NCBI RefSeq assembly: GCF_013373865.1
Contig: NC_050470.1
Location: forward strand, 7,114,373-7,178,372
DNA: 64,000 bases
Reading direction: 5' to 3'
Source of the DNA: Monomorium pharaonis
Taxonomy: Eukaryota > Arthropoda > Insecta > Hymenoptera > Formicidae
Shown here in pieces: positions 61,609 through 64,000 of this stretch (positions are counted from its first letter, which is position 1; each line of letters starts with the position of its first letter). Both the position numbers and the translations under genes were made by a program. The notes beneath the pieces were generated by a model. That model saw only the letters and a list, made by a program, of their open reading frames with translations. It ran no database searches and was not told the origin of the DNA.

Positions 61609-64000
61609 TTTATCTCTATAATAAAATAATTTCAATTATCACAATAAAAAATTGTTTCGTTATTAAGTTTATCTAATCTATAATCTGCAGTTTTTTTTTT
61701 ATTTTTGCAATGCCGAATATCCCTTCTTAATCCGAAGATGCTTGCGGTCTAAATTATACCTTCTAAAAATATTGTACAAAATGGTGAAATTTCGGCCGGT
61801 ATTCTTATTTTAAGACCGTACCTAAGTAGAAATTTCGTTTGAATTTAGCTTGTCGAATCAAGTCCAAATACATTCTTAATAGAGGACGGAATGCTAATAG
61901 ATGGTATTCGATACACCAAGTCTGGTAATTATTTAGTTTTGTCCGGTTTTTCAAAGAATAAAGAAATAAATTTTATAGAAAATATAAACCTAAAGATAAA
62001 TATAAACATTTTTATATTTTGTATGAAATTTTATAACTTTTTTGTGTATGTTCGACACATGGAAAAACTCAAATTATTACTAGATTTATTAGCCTACTAC
62101 TGAACCTGGTAAGCGTACACCATACTGCGCTTAAGACGATAAATATTACAAAAACGAAATATTGGACTTTCTGATTTAAAAAGCTCCAATTTGGGAGAAC
62201 AAAAAATTTGCGAAAATTAGATCGAATCTGTCAATCGAAAAGCTCTAACTAACGCGATTAAAAAAAGTCTTTTTTTAAGGTTTAAAGTTTGAAACCCGCA
62301 TTAGTAGTCGCACAGCGTGATTGCAATTTAGATCCACACATTGATTGAAATATTAATATTTTATCTTTGAAACATGAAAACTCGAAATTAAACCTTTTCT
62401 GCAAAAGAAAGTCGGAAGGGAATGTCTATAGGCTCTTAAGTCTAGACCCAATTATAACCAGCTTTCATAATTTCTTTAACTTATTTACAATGTATTATTT
62501 GTTGGAGATGTTTGTCCGCACTCTCAAATATAATATATACTAGTTCTTTGAACATCTCAGTTTCTCGGGAACATCCAAAGCTCCCTGGAATAACAAAACT
62601 TCGGGCATTTTTTAATGAATCACAACTCAGTTCAAATATACCGTTAACTAGTTTTACTGTTGACACAGGAAAAGTTCGCCATCACTATGAGATACGATCA
62701 GAATTTTACGCATTTTGCGAATAATACATTAACTTGAGTTTTGTATGTCTCTATAGAATGTTTTCCCGTGCAATGGAAAAGCGTAAAGCGGAAGAAAACG
62801 GAACCATTTACAGTTTTCCTTACACACAGATTCAAATTCCTAAAAAATTGAAGAACGCCTCTAATTAGTTCCACTTTTGTTCCACTTTTTCCACTGTATA
62901 GGAAGACATCTTTATCATATATTCCATAGTAGAATTGTAATTATATCAACACCCAATAACAAAATTATTTAATAAAATTAAATATTAACATTAGAAGATA
63001 ATTATCTTCATGAATTGTGCGTCAAATTGCGCTTTTTTTACATCATTATATAACTATACTACACAATTTTATATCGAATTGTTTAGCAGCAAATTGGCAT
63101 GTGTTTTTTTACAAAAGTTTTAAAACATATTTCGATACTGCTATTAGTCACTATCAACTACCAGGGCAATACCGAAAAAGGTGTCGATGACCGTAACCGA
63201 AAACACTAAACGTCTCGTCATCCCCCCGTGCGCTTTATTTATTCCCAATTCGTCTATACATCAGGACATCCTTGATTTCTCGCGCACAACTCTTCGCGAA
63301 AGGAACAGAGGAAACAGCTCGTCCAAAGGGCAATAAGGTATCCCGCTCGGAACGCTCGGAACAAAGAAGGGAAGAGCGGAGAGACGAAGCGAGAAGGAGC
63401 GAAAGAGAGCAGAGAAGCACGGAGTATACTCGTTCGGTGAATGTGGTCCCTCCTCGGAGTGCCGATACGGCCCGAGGGCAGGGACGATAACCGAGCCTAC
63501 AAATGCCGGTGTATACGCCGGTCAGAGCCGCATGCTAATGCCCACGTTGCTGGACCGCATCGTGCCCAGCGAGATCCATGGATAGGGAAATATCTCGAAT
63601 CTGCAGAGAAGTATCTCGAATATGTATGTATGTATATGTGACAGCGCGCATCGGTCGCTCTCGCCCCGTCTCATCTCTACGCGATCGTAATTGCATCATT
63701 GGTCCTCATAATTTATCGCGTGGAATCACTAAAGCTTTTGTATTTCCTCCCTCTTGCTTTTGCATTCCCTTTTGGCGTATTCGTGACATTATTTAACTTA
63801 TTATAATAGTACAGTCACAGCTTCATGAATGTTATACCATTACAATATACAAAAGTGTACATGGACTGTATTTTTCAATAATTCATTGTACCCAAGATAA
63901 TTTCCGATTCAGAAAACGTGGTTGAATCGGAAGAATTTCGTTCGTAGGATGGACGAACATACAGATTCATTTGACTATTAATCAAGTGAAAAGTATTTAA
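61609..64000. other. Noncoding DNA, AT-rich with one purine-rich part
   Basis: No gene is recognised. AT-rich DNA extends to about 63.2 kb, a purine-rich stretch lies at about 63340-63425, and mixed DNA continues to the end. TATCTCGAAT occurs twice near 63590-63620. The frames at 61891-62103 and 62512-62724 have no known motif. Confidence 0.7.

Overview
No protein-coding gene, rRNA, tRNA, snRNA or recognisable microRNA could be supported anywhere in this 64 kb window. It reads as insect nuclear DNA: a gene desert or the interior of one or more very long introns. AT-rich stretches alternate with GC-rich, CpG-dense stretches that show no obvious CpG depletion. There are many long (CT)n/(GA)n tracts, purine/pyrimidine blocks and small palindromic DNA elements. 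That texture is typical of Hymenoptera, and an ant is my best guess, but it rests on composition and repeat style and not on a marker gene. All repeat alignments were made by eye, so boundaries are approximate to a few bases or tens of bases.

Layout. 1-10.1 kb: mixed noncoding DNA with two clean short dyads (522-550 and 8895-8942). 10.1-11.9 kb: a C/CT-rich, low-complexity, CpG-rich block whose apparent reading frames are compositional. 12-22.6 kb: mostly AT-rich DNA with a long imperfect hairpin at 21626-21786. 22.7-25.8 kb: a purine (GA) block followed by CpG-dense DNA. 26-36 kb: noncoding DNA with a 45-nt alternating purine-pyrimidine tract at 35270. 36.1-39.9 kb: a cluster of four palindromic MITE-like elements, two of them from one family. 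41.1-43.35 kb: the most structured locus, about four direct copies of a roughly 370-470 bp unit followed by about two inverted copies, forming a long inverted repeat. 43.95-44.05 kb: a 93-bp (CT)n microsatellite. 44-50.3 kb: possible regulatory DNA, CpG-dense islands and GA-rich blocks. 50.3-52.7 kb: AT-rich DNA with a perfect 26-bp palindrome at 52456. 52.8-56.8 kb: GA/CT-rich and CpG-rich DNA. 57-64 kb: AT-rich DNA with a diverged tandem duplication (59623-59926) and a palindromic element that carries a smaller palindromic insertion (61215-61608).

Functional reading. With no gene visible, the likely content is regulatory sequence, transposon remnants and possibly noncoding RNA. The best candidates for something active are the 41.1-43.35 kb inverted array, which would give long double-stranded RNA if transcribed through, and the 21.6 kb hairpin. 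Both are inferences from symmetry alone. Transcript evidence, small-RNA data and comparison with related genomes would decide them.
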